In this document: one piece after another, positions 27,601 through 39,049 of the stretch
Position numbering within the stretch: position 1 is the stretch's first letter
How the letters are laid out: every line of letters starts with the position of its first letter
Assembly: GCA_013399695.1 (NCBI GenBank)
Contig: VXAU01002436.1
Location: 895,964-959,963, forward strand
DNA from: Formicarius rufipectus
Taxonomy: Eukaryota; Chordata; Aves; Passeriformes; Formicariidae
Direction of reading: 5' to 3'
DNA length: 64,000 nt
Notes under the pieces: model-generated
Told to the model about the DNA's origin: nothing
What the model saw: only the letters and a program-made list of their open reading frames with translations
The model's database searches: none
Program-made: the position numbers and the translations under genes

Positions 27601-30600
27601 AAGCATTGTTAACCCTCTCATCCACGTACAACCTGTTCCCAATCCAGCAGCAGGGAGACATTGTACCTCTGCTGATCCCAGGAGGAATTTGTGACATAGG
27701 CTGTGCTTTGGCATTAGTTTCCCAGCTCCATGGGTGATTCCAACCAGCTGCTGAGGCCAGACCAGCTCTGCTTCTACATCCAGACGAGGACACTTTGGAG
27801 ACCTCCTTGTGAAAGTTCCTGCTGGGTGGTTGTTGGTGTGGTGTTGAGTCTGCTGGACCAGAGGCTATGTTGGAAAATATAAGTGTGGAGGGGTGTTTTC
27901 TTTGTTATCCCAGTGATTGTTTCTGATTAAAGGCTCTGTTTTGAAGGGGCTGCAAGTCAGTTGCCTAAAAAACTTGCTTTCATTTGATTAATCACGATGA
28001 GTTTAGTCTGGAGGTTTTGTAGGAGAGAGCAAACAAGCATATCCTTGGCTTTTTTCCCTTGGAGAAAAAAAGGCAAGCAGGGTTTCATGTCTGAAACTGC
28101 AGCTCTTTTGTCTCCCCAGGTCGACATCCTTCTCTGTCCTTCGGGTTTTAATTTTACAAGCCATGCGTTTGCAGAGGTGGATGGAGTTTGAAGTCCATCC
28201 AGGTGTGGAATGAGGAAAGAACCCTCAAGAAGATTATAGGAGCTATTCTGCAACTCATTAACTCACTCTCTTCCCCTTCTTGTTATCTCCTCCCCATGCC
28301 TGGGGCCTTTCAAAGTAGTGCTCTAAGTGCCTCTCACTTAATCTAGCCCACCTGGACAGGTGTATGAAGAAAGGAATTGCCTTCCGGGGAAGGACTAAAG
28401 GAGCGTAGATTGCAGAGGGAGGCTGCTTTTGGGAACTGCTAATCCCAGTTTAACATTATGACAGCTGCTCGTTAAAATCGGGGTGTTTTTTAACAGGCAG
28501 TTAAAGGAGAGGCTTTGCACGCACATTTAGCTGAGAATAATAGTGAACCATGTGCATTTGATTTTTTTTTTTTTCCTAAATCACGCAAATTGTACATGGA
28601 AAGAATTCTCCGGCGTCAACTTGCTGGGGTATGGAATTTACAAGGTTTGCAGTAACATACAGTTTCCTGTTGTGGGGGCACAGAAAATTACAAAGCTTTC
28701 TTTTTTTTCTTATTTTTCTTTTTTTTTTTTTTATTATTTTTCAAGATGAAGTTCAAACCCCTCATACAAACCCAGCCTCTTTGGAAGGGACACTTTCTGC
28801 ATTGGTGTTTTTCAGTTGTCTCGGTGGCAGTTCATCATGTAAACTTGTCTGGGTTCTTGTTTTTATAGCTACATATAAAGGCTGCTTATAAACTACAATT
28901 TTGTATATGGTGAGAAGGCAGCACACAGATCCAATTTGGGAGAGGGAATATACTAAGGAGGAAGCAGAGGTTTCTTTCCCTTGGGGAGATGGCAGTTTCT
29001 TCCTTGCTGAACTTCAGTAAACTTGGTCTGTTAGCATGATTTTCTCTGCAGGACTGTGGTGTTGGATAAGAAACATGAAGAGCTGAGGCAGAGGAGGGAC
29101 TATCAAAGAGACATTTGGCTGTACTTTGTGATTTCACTGCAGACTTTACCAGCTGCCTCCCAGATCAGCAGTTATTTGCTGGTTGATTTCTTGAGGGCAG
29201 AGCTGTGGAAATAGGAAGCTGCACAGCTCCGACATCCAGATCCACTCAGGAGCTGTGTCCTTTTCTGCCAGCCTTTAGCCCTTAGGCATGAGGCATGAAG
29301 GGCAGGCCTGTGATGCAGGAAGATATAAAATTGCCCCAGGTAGTGCTGGAAATCCTTACTCCTGCAGCTACTTAGGCAAATTAATTTAACTCACCAGGAC
29401 TGAGTAACGAGCCTGGGAATGGGAGTTTCTCTGCCACATTTTTGGCAGCTCTACTCCTAGTCATTTGTGGATGGAAATATCCTTTCTGTCTCCCAGGAAA
29501 TGCCAATCTCTTGTGTTCCTTTCTTCAGCTGGCTGTGTTGCTACCTGGGGTTTTCATGTGTGTTTCCAGCAGCTGAATCTCCAGCTCTTTCCTCTCTGTT
29601 TGACAGGCATCTGGCCATTTCAGAGCTGGAGATGTGCTGGGAATCTTCCAGGCACTCACCTGTCTCAGAGAAGTTTGTTGAGCAGTGAGCTTCTCTTTGG
29701 ACCCAGCACAGCCTCCAGGGACTGGTGCTGCCAGTGTGACTCTGCCTCCTTGAGACTGATAATGAACTAGTCCTTGTCACACCATTCAGAGGAAGTGTTT
29801 TGGTGGCACAGGGCTAAGAGTCACAAGTCTTTTAAGGTGTATCTCTTAAGGGAAATTATGCTACAGTTTTACCCCCCAGTTTTAGAAGACTGAACTCTTG
29901 TTACACTACACTGAGTAGTACTATTTCTCTTCCTCACAGGTTGCTGTCATATTGAGTACTTGCTGATGGGGATGGGCTTTTTTTTTTCTATGGTTCTGTC
30001 TACGTTTTTTAATGGCTTCAACTTTTGCAGATCTCTTGCTCTGCTCTGCAGCCTGGATTAAAAAGGAGGCTACAGTGTGTGTGTGAGCACACTTAAATGC
30101 TTATCTGCACATCTGAGCTTTCTAAACTTGCCTGTGCTCTAATTGCAGAGTGTAGACTCTGCATGCAGAGCAACCCAGCCTGAAGTGATAATCCCGGGCT
30201 CAGCCCCGAGGGAATGCCTGGCACTGCTCTGCCCTGATTTTCCTAATGGCTCTGCAACTTGCTGCTGGTTTGCAGGTGGTTTTAAATTGTCCTCTCTGAG
30301 CACCTTGCACGGCTTGGGCAGGGCTCTTGGGATCTCTAGTCCTTTGAGAACATGTGTGTGTTGTGATTTATTTGTTAATTTTTTTAAACTTGTGCCTCCC
30401 TCCCCATTTTAGGTGCAATTTGTGCTTGTGCCAGCTCTGCAGACTTGCTGAGAAGGGTTGCAAGGCCAGTGTGCACTCCCTGCTGGCACAGAGAGGAGAG
30501 GGGGAGACCTGGACTTCCAGCTGCCCCTCCTGCCTCCACTGAGCAACCCTTCCTTGCCCCTGCATGATTGATATCCATGCCATTCCTTTCTCTTGCACTG

Positions 30601-30802
30601 GAGAATTGGTATTTTTCCCTAGCTAATAACCTGTGTCTGATTTAGTTTCCAGGCAGAGCGCCCTGCGTTAAATGTCGTCATTTTCCCTTTGCTTCACGAG
30701 GACTTGACAGAGGTCATCAGAGATGTCCCCATGCGGCACTTGGATGAAATTACCTTGTTTAAGAGCAGAGTGGCTGAGGAACCTCCCAATTTGTGGTGGT
30801 GA
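12673..30802 (+). CDS. FBXL18: F-box and leucine-rich repeat protein 18 (5 coding exons)
   Basis: Exons are 12673-12690, 13363-13563, 14414-15954, 18668-18886 and 30646-30802: 2,136 nt, 711 aa plus stop, near the human length of about 718. All introns are GT-AG and the joins keep frame. Residues 1-24 are an acidic leader (MLRSGEEVVSEESEEE). The F-box is about residues 25-70 (FSDEILLHILSYVPCTDLVLNVRRTCRKL). The rest is irregular leucine-rich repeats, for example LVKLNLSGCHVTSLRLSRML, LTSLNLSGCVHC, LRHLNLSAAHHHSSE and LRTLSLANLGMMG. It ends in LFKSRVAEEPPNLWW, as in human. F-box proteins bind SKP1 in SCF (CUL1-RBX1) ubiquitin ligases, with the LRRs selecting substrates; mammalian FBXL18 is reported to act on FBXL7. 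The 18-nt first exon, supported by the CpG promoter and frame, is the least certain part. Exon 5 (52 codons) is separated by 11.8 kb. Confidence 0.95.
12691..13362 (+). other. FBXL18: FBXL18 intron 1
   Basis: The 672-nt intron runs from GTGAGC to a long polypyrimidine acceptor (T/C tract 13,325-13,360, then AG). At 12,900-12,950 it carries a GT/TA-rich, partly palindromic stretch (GTATCTGTATATA..TGTATATAGATAC) able to fold back. Nothing else is recognised. Confidence 0.8.
13564..14413 (+). other. FBXL18: FBXL18 intron 2
   Basis: The 850-nt intron has donor AAG|GTGGGG (weaker than consensus) and acceptor GGGTGCAG. No repeat or gene is recognised in it. Confidence 0.8.
15955..18667 (+). other. 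FBXL18: FBXL18 intron 3
   Basis: The 2,713-nt intron runs from GTGAGG to CCCGCAG. It contains a poly(T)/TTA low-complexity run (about 16,418-16,449) and a GTA microsatellite (about 18,366-18,382). No coding or RNA gene is recognised. Confidence 0.75.
19480..19720. promoter_or_regulatory. Candidate conserved element in FBXL18 intron 4
   Basis: This AT-rich block has GCTTTTAATTACGCC, TCTAATAGTGGCAGTC, AGCTCTAATAAAAATTTC and ACACGGCGTTATTAG. The retained CpGs beside homeobox-type ATTA cores, and the absence of repeats, suggest constraint. Confidence 0.25.
20306..20595. repeat. Long imperfect inverted repeat (hairpin / fold-back element)
   Basis: The core stem is 20,396-20,452 with 20,482-20,538, closing a 29-nt loop. 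It includes 21 consecutive complementary bases (20,396-20,416 with 20,518-20,538), 15 more (20,427-20,441 with 20,493-20,507) and 7 at the loop (20,446-20,452 with 20,482-20,488). The arms continue outward with diverged pairing: 20,342-20,349 with 20,552-20,559, 20,325-20,330 with 20,571-20,576, and 20,314-20,322 with 20,579-20,587. The left arm carries an extra T-rich stretch (20,351-20,394). It could be a fold-back/MITE-like DNA element, an old inverted duplication, or an intronic precursor hairpin. I do not recognise a family. Confidence 0.85.
22950..23016 (+). repeat. A-rich low-complexity run
   Basis: This A/C-rich sequence (AAAACC-type units) may be the tail of an unrecognised retroposed fragment or a plain simple repeat. 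Confidence 0.6.
23385..23912 (+). mobile_element. CR1 LINE 3' fragment (longest in window)
   Basis: It runs continuously from TGGTGGGGCCACACCTCGAG through GAGAGGCTGAGGGAGCTGG, GGGGGGACCTTCTCACTCTC, ACAACTCCCTGACA, AGAGGAAATGGCCTCAGGTTG and TTGGATATTAGGAACAATTT. It ends at CAATTCTGTGATTCTGTGA, which keeps two copies of the ATTCTRTG 3' terminal unit that ends CR1 elements. It is 5'-truncated with no intact reverse transcriptase. Confidence 0.93.
25250..25640. promoter_or_regulatory. Candidate conserved element in FBXL18 intron 4
   Basis: This repeat-free AT-rich stretch has AAATAATATTGGAATAG, CATTAACTGCAGCTTTAAAG, AAATCTAATTGAGCAG, AGCTTTTTAATTTGTGG and TAATTGTCCGGTCACATTTG. Motif density and composition differ sharply from the flanks. 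It is not proven to be conserved. Confidence 0.3.
28430..28660. promoter_or_regulatory. Candidate conserved element in FBXL18 intron 4
   Basis: It contains TGACAGCTGC (E-box), TCGTTAAAATCGGGG, TTTTTTAACAGGCAGTTAAA, TTTGCACGCACATTTAGC and AATCACGCAAATTG, with several CpGs kept in AT-rich DNA. A poly(T) run interrupts it at about 28,561-28,574. Confidence 0.25.
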
Positions 30803-30960
30803 CTGTCACAGCATGGAAAGGACAAGTCAGCTTGAACACATGGAATAGCTCCTCGTTGGCCTGGATTGCCCATCTTTGGCTCCTGGCCACCTCACTGGAT
30901 GCTGTACAATCACTTTAATCAGGTGCAATTGCTAAATAAACAAACAAACAAAAAAAAACC
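30803..30960 (+). terminator. FBXL18: FBXL18 3' UTR and poly(A) signal
   Basis: After the TGA (30,800-30,802) a short UTR reaches AATAAA at 30,935-30,940, followed by an A-rich run and CCTGGTCCTTTG. This is the first good signal. A more distal ATTAAA (31,422-31,427) followed by GGTGTTTTCTTG could serve a longer mRNA. Confidence 0.7.
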
Positions 30961-33299
30961 TGGTCCTTTGCAGTGGGGAAAAATCTGTTGGATATTTGCT
31001 TGCATCTGAAAATCCTGTCTCAAAGGCTTCTGGAATCTGAGGAGTATTTCCTTGCAGTTAATATGAATTGTTTTGTTACTTTACTGAAGTGAGAGGTAAG
31101 AGAAACTGACTCAACGATACTCTTTCCCCTGTGTCGCCTGGTGTCTTTCCTAAGGGCCCCTGTGTAGGTTGGCAGTGTGCTTTGTGATATTGGTGGACAT
31201 CATTCTTTGCTTCGGTTTGTTGTTGGCAAAGTAGAAAGACTAGGCCAGCTAAGAGGCACAAAAATGTGTTGCTCAGTTGAAGTGCATCACATCTTTTCTA
31301 TGTTACAGATAGGCATTTGTAGTCACACACATGCAGTCCTGGGTATTTGAAGGGTTTTTCTGATTGAGGAGTACCACAATGACTCTTTTTTTCTTTTTTT
31401 TTTTTTATTTTGAAATAACAAATTAAAGTCATTAACACCTCAACCATGGTGTTTTCTTGCCGATGCTGTTTCCAGTGGTCTGGTGGAAGAAGTTCTCAGC
31501 TCTTTTGGAAATCCTTGTCTTAGGGTAGATGGTGCCTACAGTGAATAAGTTGAGGCTCAGATCTGATTTATATGCAGTCTGTCTTGCAGTGTAGATGGGA
31601 ATGTAGTGTTCCAGTTCTGTCCTTATGTCCCATGCCTTGAGCTCATGCTAATTTTAGAGATGTTATGAAGTATTTTCACAGTGTGATTTCAGTCAGCTTC
31701 TCTGCTCCACAGAACTTCCTCAGGCATCAGTAGTGGTCTGGATCACTTTCATATTGCCTTATTTACTGAGCACTTTTGAAAGCATCAGATAGCTGTACCA
31801 AAAGCCAAGTTATGAATTCCTGGAGCTGCATTTCTGGGTGGCAGAATTTCCCTTGGTAGCGAACCAGGTCTGTCTTCTGCAAAGCAACTACTGACCAGAG
31901 CTGTCTAAATTCATCTAAATCCCAAATGTGTTGAGCAGTGCTTTCCTGGGGAGGCTCAGAGTTGTCCAAAGATGATGTCCCCGTCTCCTTGTCAGCATTT
32001 TCTGCACAAGATGCCATCTCCCAAACAGTGTTCTGCCCTCAGTGTTCATAGGATGGCCAAATTTGAGAGTAATGTGCATCTATCAGCTTTACACGACTTT
32101 CTCTCCTTATTTTCCTATCAGCCACGTGTGAGCCTGCCTGGAAGTCTGTCCTGCAGGTGTAAATCTTGAGCCAGGCTGCAATAACCCCTGTAGTCAGAGA
32201 GGTTACAGTGTAAGGAGCAGATGAGTGTCAGGCTCCTGCTGGCACAGGTCTGTGCCTTGCTGGAACCAACCCCTGCATGGTTTTGCTGAGGTTGCCTCCC
32301 TTCCCCTCTGAGAACAGGCAGCCAGCACAGTCCCTGGTTTGCAGCTGGTGGCAGGATGGTGAGGCTGGCTCATGCTCCTTCAGCTGAGCTCTGAGCACTC
32401 CTCAAGTGTTGGGGGCTCTGCCTCAGGTCCAGCTCCATGCAGGTGAGTGTCTGGAGCTGGTGCCCTGTTCTTGGCATCCTGCCAGTGTTTTTTTCTCCTG
32501 TTCTCCTGATGAGGTCATTCTTTCTACCTCTTGTCCTATTACTTGCCTGTTTGAATCCTTCTCTCCCTCTCCAACAGTTTTCTTCTCTCCTTCTCCCCCA
32601 CTACAGCACATCTGATGGACTTTTTGGCAGGAACACAAGCTGCTGCTCTGTCTACTTCAGCACTGCCTGGTTTTTGTCCAGGTATCTTTCCAAGGATAAC
32701 TAGTGAGGGTTAGGCAGAGTGTTTGCAAAACTGCTTTCTCCTCCTTGTACCTCTGTCTGCAGGGCAGGGCAGAGGGAAGGCGGAGGGTATGGAGCCAGCT
32801 CTCTCATGCCTAAGGGAACCTGTGCAGTCCTGTCAGGGAATCCTGACAGTTTGGTACGTACTACAGGAGCGAGACCATTCCCACCCTTAGCAGGGATTTC
32901 CCCTCCACAAACAGGCTGTGGCATCAGCAAGACCTTGGCAGTGCTGCCAACTCACCTGTTCCTGTCCCACTGGAAAACCTGGACTGGGGGACAGTGGTGT
33001 GCAGGAACCAGCTGTTGCTTGGTGGTGGTGTTAACTCTTTGGTCTTAGGGTTGGAATTGCCTGATGGAACATGCTCTACCTTTGGCTTGGCATGTCCATA
33101 TTCACCTGCCTGGTGTCTTGCTGGATGGGGGCAGCAATCAGGCAGGTTTTATAATGCTGTTATTCGGTTGCCTGGGATATGTTGTTTAGCTATCCGTATT
33201 CATGCAAGTGAGTCAGAAGTGCTGCTGATGCTACCAGTTATAAGCAGGGCTAGGAAAGGTCACTCACAGGTGATAAAAGTAGCATCCCAAATTGTGATA
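30961..33299. other. Downstream of FBXL18, no gene seen
   Basis: Poly(T) lies near 31,387-31,407. No transposon, coding exon or RNA gene is recognised. The minus-strand 84-aa frame at 31,763-32,017 (MASCAENADKETG..) has no recognisable domain and no supporting context. Confidence 0.5.
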
Positions 33300-33570
33300 A
33301 AGAGCTAAAAATTCCTTTCACCCACAACTCCGGGCCGGTGCTCGATATCTCTACTACAAATCCTCTTATGGTGAGTGAGAATTTCCGCTGCTTCTGCACT
33401 CCAGGCAGGATTCACCAGATGTTAATAATGTGCTTATTTTCTCTAAGTGCTATTTTGGCATCGGTGTTAATTACAATTTATATTCTGCAACATTTACACT
33501 GGGAAAAGAACCCACCCTAATAGTCCCCAATTGGCAGAGCTGGGCTATTAAACACAGCTCCATATGTTCT
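33300..33570. promoter_or_regulatory. Candidate conserved non-coding element
   Basis: AT-rich and repeat-free: CACCAGATGTTAATAATGTG, TCGGTGTTAATTACAATTTA, CCACCCTAATAGTCCCCAAT and GGGCTATTAAACACAG. An E-box (CAGATG) and homeobox-type TAATTA cores are clustered. Function is inferred from composition. Confidence 0.35.
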
Positions 33571-35089
33571 GAGTGGAGCAGTGGATGGGACTCGGAGCCC
33601 ACTCAGCGCTCCGACTCCTGCAGGCAGCCGTAGAGGAGGAGGAGAGGGGAGCAGAGACATGGGGGTTCCGCTCCTGGCTTTTATTTAATAAGAAGTGCCC
33701 CCTCCTTTTTTCTGTGCTCTGTCCCCATCTCTCCAGAAATCTCCCTCCTGCTGTCTGTGAACATCCAATGAGGCGATCTCTGAGCCTGCTGATGCTGCTG
33801 TCCATAGTCTAAAATACATTAATTCACTTCTAGAAGGTGCCCTTCTCACAGGGAGTGCCTCTGCAGGATCCTAGTCCCTGCTGGCCTGTTCTATGCTGCT
33901 CTCCAAAGCAGTCCTTCAGTCTTTGGGAACTGCAGCAGAAATCTTTGCTTTGACTACTGAAAAGGTGTCCACGCTTCTGTGGGAGAAGGATATTCTGAGT
34001 CAGGTGCTATTAGGTTCCTAAAATCTGCCATTGTTTGCTGCTCTGTGTCCAAAGTCTTGTTTGGCAAAGTGGCCTTTGGTTCCTGCAGGCTGGGAGGCTC
34101 TGGAGTGACAGTAGTTCTGGTGTGAGGAATTTGGAGGGGCTAATTCATCAGTGTTCCCATGGGTTTCTTTGGAGGAGGGTAGGTTAAAGGATTGCCTCCT
34201 CAACCTTCTGCAAGCTGATTTCACAGTCTCTTTGGGAAGTCACACTGGATCCACTGCTCTGTTTGGAGAAGGAGCTGTGTGGTGAGAGCCTTTCCCTTTG
34301 GAAAGCTCAGACTGCAGTCACTTGTTTGGCAGGAGGAGAGATTGGGATGAGAGGAGGTAGAGCAGGATGGAGTCTCATACATCATAAGGCTGGGCCTCAG
34401 TTTCCCCTGGGGAAGGTAGAAGGCTCCCCTGCCTGCAGGGAGCTCCCAGGGGTGCCAAACTCTCCCCTCTGGGCGAGGTGTTGCTCCCTGGGGTGCCCAG
34501 GGCAGGGCTGGGGCTACTGGTGCAGCAGCAGAGCCACGACCCGCTCGCTTTGATTCACATCACTGCCTCCTCCTCTGCCAGGCATGTGAGATCCCAGGGA
34601 GCAGAGCAGGACCTGTCCCCTCACCTTGATCTTCAGAGGTGTGAGAGTCCTGCAGGGGACTGTATGTGTGAGGTGCTGGGTGCTTTCTCCCAGCAGCACT
34701 TTTTAGGATGGGGCCACAGAAATGCGAGACTTTGCCATTGGTGGAGTGAATCTGTGCAGAAGGGTTTCACCTGCTGTGGGGTGATGCAATTCCCTCTTGG
34801 CTGGTCCCAGCAGAGAGTCCAGCCAAAGCTGCTCTCCCTGTCTGCAGGGAGAGCAGTGCAGGAGCTGTGCTGGGTGTTGCAGAGGCAAATCTCCTTCCCC
34901 TGCAGCTCTCCTGCCTCTGAGATGAGATGCACAGGCAGCCAGGGCACTCCAGCAGGAGAATCATTTCCATAGAAACCAATTGGGACCTTGTATGGGGAAT
35001 AATGATTAATAGTGAAGGGATGTTGCCTCAGGCCCTTTTCATTTTTTAGGGGGCAGTGAGAGACAAACTGGGGCACAAGTAGGGGGATA
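33571..35089. other. Intergenic, nothing recognised
   Basis: This is a mixed GC/AT spacer. The overlapping open frames on both strands (for example 34,478-34,972) have no domain and no splice-site support. Confidence 0.5.
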
Positions 35090-36060
35090 GGCCAACTTGA
35101 AAACTAATGGAAACCATCTCTTGCATTAATTTCCAGAGCAACTTCTCCTCTTCCTTCTCCCCTGCCCCCAGTGCTGCTTCCCAGCTTTCGTCAAATTTTC
35201 AAAATGGCTAACCTGGTTAGAAATAATCATAATAATAAAAAAGGATGGATGAGGTCTGACTACTAACATTGTTGCTGTTAGCAGCAGGATTTCAGCCATA
35301 AAACATGAAGCAAGGGAGGCATTGACCTTTCCGCTGTTTGAAATGAATGGAGACATCAATATCTATTGTTTTGTGGCATTGACCTCTGACGCTCTCAGTT
35401 CGCCCTCCCCTTTCTTTTTTTTTTTTTAATTTCCCCCTGACACTCGAGGAAAGGGGTCAGTTTGTACCATCTATTGATCCCTATCTTACTTGGTGATAAG
35501 GAAATAATTAGAATTTTAAAGATCTCTGCTGCACACTGGCGAAATACATACAGAGAGGCACAGGCTAAGCCCCTGCTTGCTGCGTTGCCTTCTCCCCCCT
35601 TCCTTGCAGAGATCCAAAGCTCTGAGATCTGAAGGGAGACAGATCAATATAGGTTTAATCATGATGGGGGTTTTATTTCAGTTTTTTAAATGGTAAAGTG
35701 TAACGTTTTATGTTAATGTTGTTGGAGTCTGGCTGCCTGGTGCCTTGTTTTATTTATTCTTTTAAGTAGCCCCTTCTTTTGTGAACTTCATCTATGTACA
35801 GAGAATGTGAAATCAGGCATTGCTAATTAGCTGTATGACAATTAAGTAATGTAGCACAAAACCATTAGGACACTGGATTTGTTTTTGAAGTTTGTCCTTT
35901 GAAGTGGAAGCTGCAACTCCCTGCCCAAGGCTGCTGGGGAAAATGTTTTTCTATCAAAACTTTCTTTGAAAATAAAATGTCACTGTAAGAGTCCCTATTT
36001 CTGTCATCTCTCCTAAACAGCGAGTGGAAATTGTTTCTCCTTGTAAAAACTGCTGGCATT
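35090..36060. promoter_or_regulatory. Candidate conserved non-coding cluster (SOX/Onecut-like motifs)
   Basis: Nearly 1 kb of low-GC, repeat-free DNA. CTATTGTT at 35,363-35,370 reads AACAATAG on the minus strand, a SOX site. ATCAAT at 35,355-35,360 and ATTGAT at 35,473-35,478 are opposed Onecut-like cores. AAATAATTAGAATTTTAAAG follows near 35,500, then TGCTAATTAGCTG near 35,820. A T run (35,418-35,429) interrupts it. This is one of the strongest enhancer-like blocks by eye. Confidence 0.35.
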
Positions 36061-36754
36061 GATAGAAAGGGGAGTTCAGGAAAGCATTAAATGGGCTGTT
36101 GGTCTCCAAACACCCTCAGCTCTGGTGGAGATGTTACCAAAAATGCTTGTTTAGCTTGTGGGAAGGGAATGGTGCTGCATTAGAAGACCCAGCTCACAAC
36201 CCTGGAGATGGCAAAGGGTGGTGGCCCTAAAACTGTGGGTTCACCTCCAGACCCCAAGTGCCACGAGGGTGACAGCCTGGCCACAGAGACAGACAGGCTC
36301 CTGGGTTTGGGCTCCTTCATCTGTGCACTCATTTGACACTTGTGTTTGCATCTGGCCCTTTGTCCTCGTAGTGAGTTGAACTCTGAATGTGCAACTTTCA
36401 TGTACGCTGGTGGCATGTGAAACTTCAAATAAAGAGTGAAACATTTGGAACCAGGTCTGTCTCCTCGCCTCCTGCTTCCTTTTTCCCTCCAAAGCCATCC
36501 TGCCAGGAGGCATGATTTAGCTCTGTCTTTTGAGGTGAGGTGGGCAGGGATGAGCCCTGCTCTGAACTGGGAGCTGTGGAATCTCACAGGGAGTGCTGGG
36601 GTGAGCACTGCTGTGATGTTGGGATGCTGCTCCATGGACTGTGGTGCTTGAGGCTGAGGGTTGTGCTAAAGAAGGAGCTACTCTGTGTTTGAGAAATGGT
36701 TCTCCTCCGTGGATCTCCAGGCACTCAACTGCTGGGCTGTGCTGCTGTGGGACA
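36061..36754. other. Intergenic, nothing recognised
   Basis: AATAAA occurs at about 36,428-36,433 after a plus-strand stretch, but no exon or open frame with recognisable content precedes it, so it is not called as a gene end. Confidence 0.4.
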
Positions 36755-36892
36755 GAACACTCAAGGTCAGGTTGGAAGGGGCTTGGAGCAACCTGGTCCA
36801 GTGGGAGGTATCTCTGCCCATGGTAGGGGGCTTGGAGTGAAGTGAGCTTTAAGGTCCCTTCCAACTAAACCGTTCTGGGATTCTATAACCAT
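36755..36892 (+). mobile_element. CR1 LINE 3' fragment
   Basis: AGGTTGGAAGGGGCTTGGAG, then ACCTGGTCCAGTGGGAGGT, CTCTGCCCATGG and TTTAAGGTCCCTTCCAACT, ending in GGGATTCTATAAC. This is the last 140 nt of CR1. Confidence 0.9.
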
Positions 36893-39049
36893 TATCCCTG
36901 TATAAGTGACTCACAGTGACTTGAAGGTCCATGACTCTGAGAAACCCCACCCACACCTTGCTCAGACCACTCCAGCCCCCAGGCACTGGTCTGGACCTGC
37001 ACCACTGCTTTGCATGAAGCCAAAGGCTGAAATCAAGGGTCTGGTTAAATGTGAACTGGGATGGCCAAAATTCCATCAGTACCACCATGACTGCATGGAC
37101 TTAGTGGAGCTGGGATGGTGGGAGCAGACAGCGTGGGCTGCTCATGATGAAGGAAACTCTGCAGGCATTAACCTGCCCTGGCAGCAGCAATTCTGCCCTG
37201 GCAGCCACATCCAGTGCATTGTCCCTGGGTCCTGGGCCCTGCAGCGGTGGCTGAAAACCCATTCCCACCCACATTGAAGGGATGGAGGGAGTGGGATGGA
37301 TGTGCTGGACCGTGGCACAGCTGGGACCACGCAGCCCTTGGCTAAAGAAAATGTGCATCCTGTTGAGCTGTCTCTTGTGTTGCTGCTTCTAGGGATAGTG
37401 CTACATGGAAACCAGCCTTCAGCACCCACTTTGGATTAAAAAAATTTACAAAATAAGCATGCAGGAGGAGCAGCATGGTGGAAAATGGTGCAGCTCAGCC
37501 CAGGTGGGTGAAGGAGAACCTCAGAATGGGTATGTGATTGCTTTTTAAAAGGTGAGTTCATGCAGGACTTGTTTTGGGACTGTCTGTGTGCTGAGATCTC
37601 TGCCTGCAGTGATCTAAGGTTTTATTCCAGAGGGTATCCTGGGCTCTGCTCTTGTTTCTTGGTTCTGGCAGGTCTGCTCACCCAGGGACAGAGCAGAGAC
37701 CCTCCATCCCTTCTGTGCTTGTGTTTAACTTATGGATTTTATTGTTTCAATAACTTTTATCTAAATGTGTTTTTGGGGGAGGGAGGAAGGAGATAAGGAG
37801 GGAGGAGGCTAAGGAAAGAATGTGCTTTTGGACTCTGCTAAGCTTCCATCTTATCACTGGGACTTGCCACGGGGTTTTGGCATTCGGGATCCCAGGGCAG
37901 GACTCGGAAATGACTGAAAGGGCTGTGTTTGATATGAAACCCTGGGGGGAGAAAACCCAAGGAAGGCCCGTGCAGAGCATCCCCTTCCCACTTGGTACTG
38001 ATCTTGTGTCCTCTGCCAGCTTATCTGTTGGTAAGGAGGGGCCTGACTTGGTTTCAAGGAGGAAGAACTGGAGCAGAGGTGTGGAAAGGCTGAGGTTGAG
38101 GAGCTCAGCTTGGCACAGGGAGAGAGGGGTGTCTCGATGTGTTTCTGGTTTTGCCCTCACCTGTACAGCCAGTATTGGGCACATGGAGAGTTGATGTCAG
38201 CGAGGGGTCAAGAGGCCCTGGTTCTTCTACCTGCTGGGACCTTGCCTGGGAGGTGTGCAGGCCTGGGATGGCAAGAGGAGAGATTCTCTGGGTCTGTGCT
38301 CTGTGCGACTTCCCACCCCCGGGTCACTTTGGGACCAGCTTGTGCATCTCTGGCTCTGAGAGGGAGGCAGAGTGAAGGGAGCATGGAGAGGAGCAGCCAA
38401 ATGGCTTTGGATCCCAGAGGCTTCCTTTGTGGCCACAGGATGCAGCTGACAATTTGCAAGGTGCTAATTTTGGGCTCGGTACTGCCCAGCCCCAGAGTTG
38501 GCCTCTCCCCAGGGCTGGCAGGTGAGGCAGAGGTGGAGGATGCATTCACAAGGCAGAACATGTGTGTGAGTGAAATTCTGATCATGGGGAAAGGTGGAAA
38601 GTCTGTGAAGGACCAGAAGGGGAAGAGAAATGATGGTGTCAGGCCATGGATGAGCCATAGGCTCTGTTCAGTCCCCATGATCCAGCCTTTTTTTTTTCCC
38701 CAGAGTGGACTCTGGGGTCCCATTCCATTTCACTTGGTTTGAATTTGGTTTTGGTGTGGTGGTGAAGATATGCATGGAGAGGGAGTACCACAGCGAGTGG
38801 AGAAGAGGAGAAAAAGGATGAGCTTTCTCTCTCCCAGAAGTACAAATGGATGGAACAGTATTTCTGAACAAACAAGTCTCTCATCCCTGTCTCCTGGAAG
38901 CTGCATTATCAGAACACCATCACTGTCCTCTCTTCTCCTTTCCCCCCCTCCCCCCCGATGAACAGGAATTAAAAATACAACTAAGAAAACCCTTTTACTT
39001 TCTCCAGCAGGAGAAAAAAAAGAAAGCAAAGCAGCCTTGAAAATACTAA
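36893..39049. other. Intergenic, nothing recognised
   Basis: G+C-rich spacer with long overlapping open frames in several phases (for example 38,110-38,742), which is expected from low stop density. No domain, repeat or RNA gene is recognised. Confidence 0.45.

Larger units (their letters stand above)
18887..30645 (+). other. FBXL18: FBXL18 intron 4 (11.8 kb)
   Basis: The intron runs from GTGAGT (CCGGAG|GTGAGT) to TTTAG. It contains an imperfect inverted repeat at 20,306-20,595, one CR1 copy at 23,385-23,912, an A-rich run at 22,950-23,016, poly(T) near 28,560 and 28,700-28,741, and three AT-rich candidate regulatory blocks listed separately. No nested gene is supported: the longest open frame, 187 aa at 22,901-23,464, runs from A-rich DNA into CR1. 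Confidence 0.75.

Noticed and set aside
36428..36433. AATAAA as the end of an unknown gene
   Set aside because: No exon, open frame or splice signals precede it; the hexamer is common by chance.
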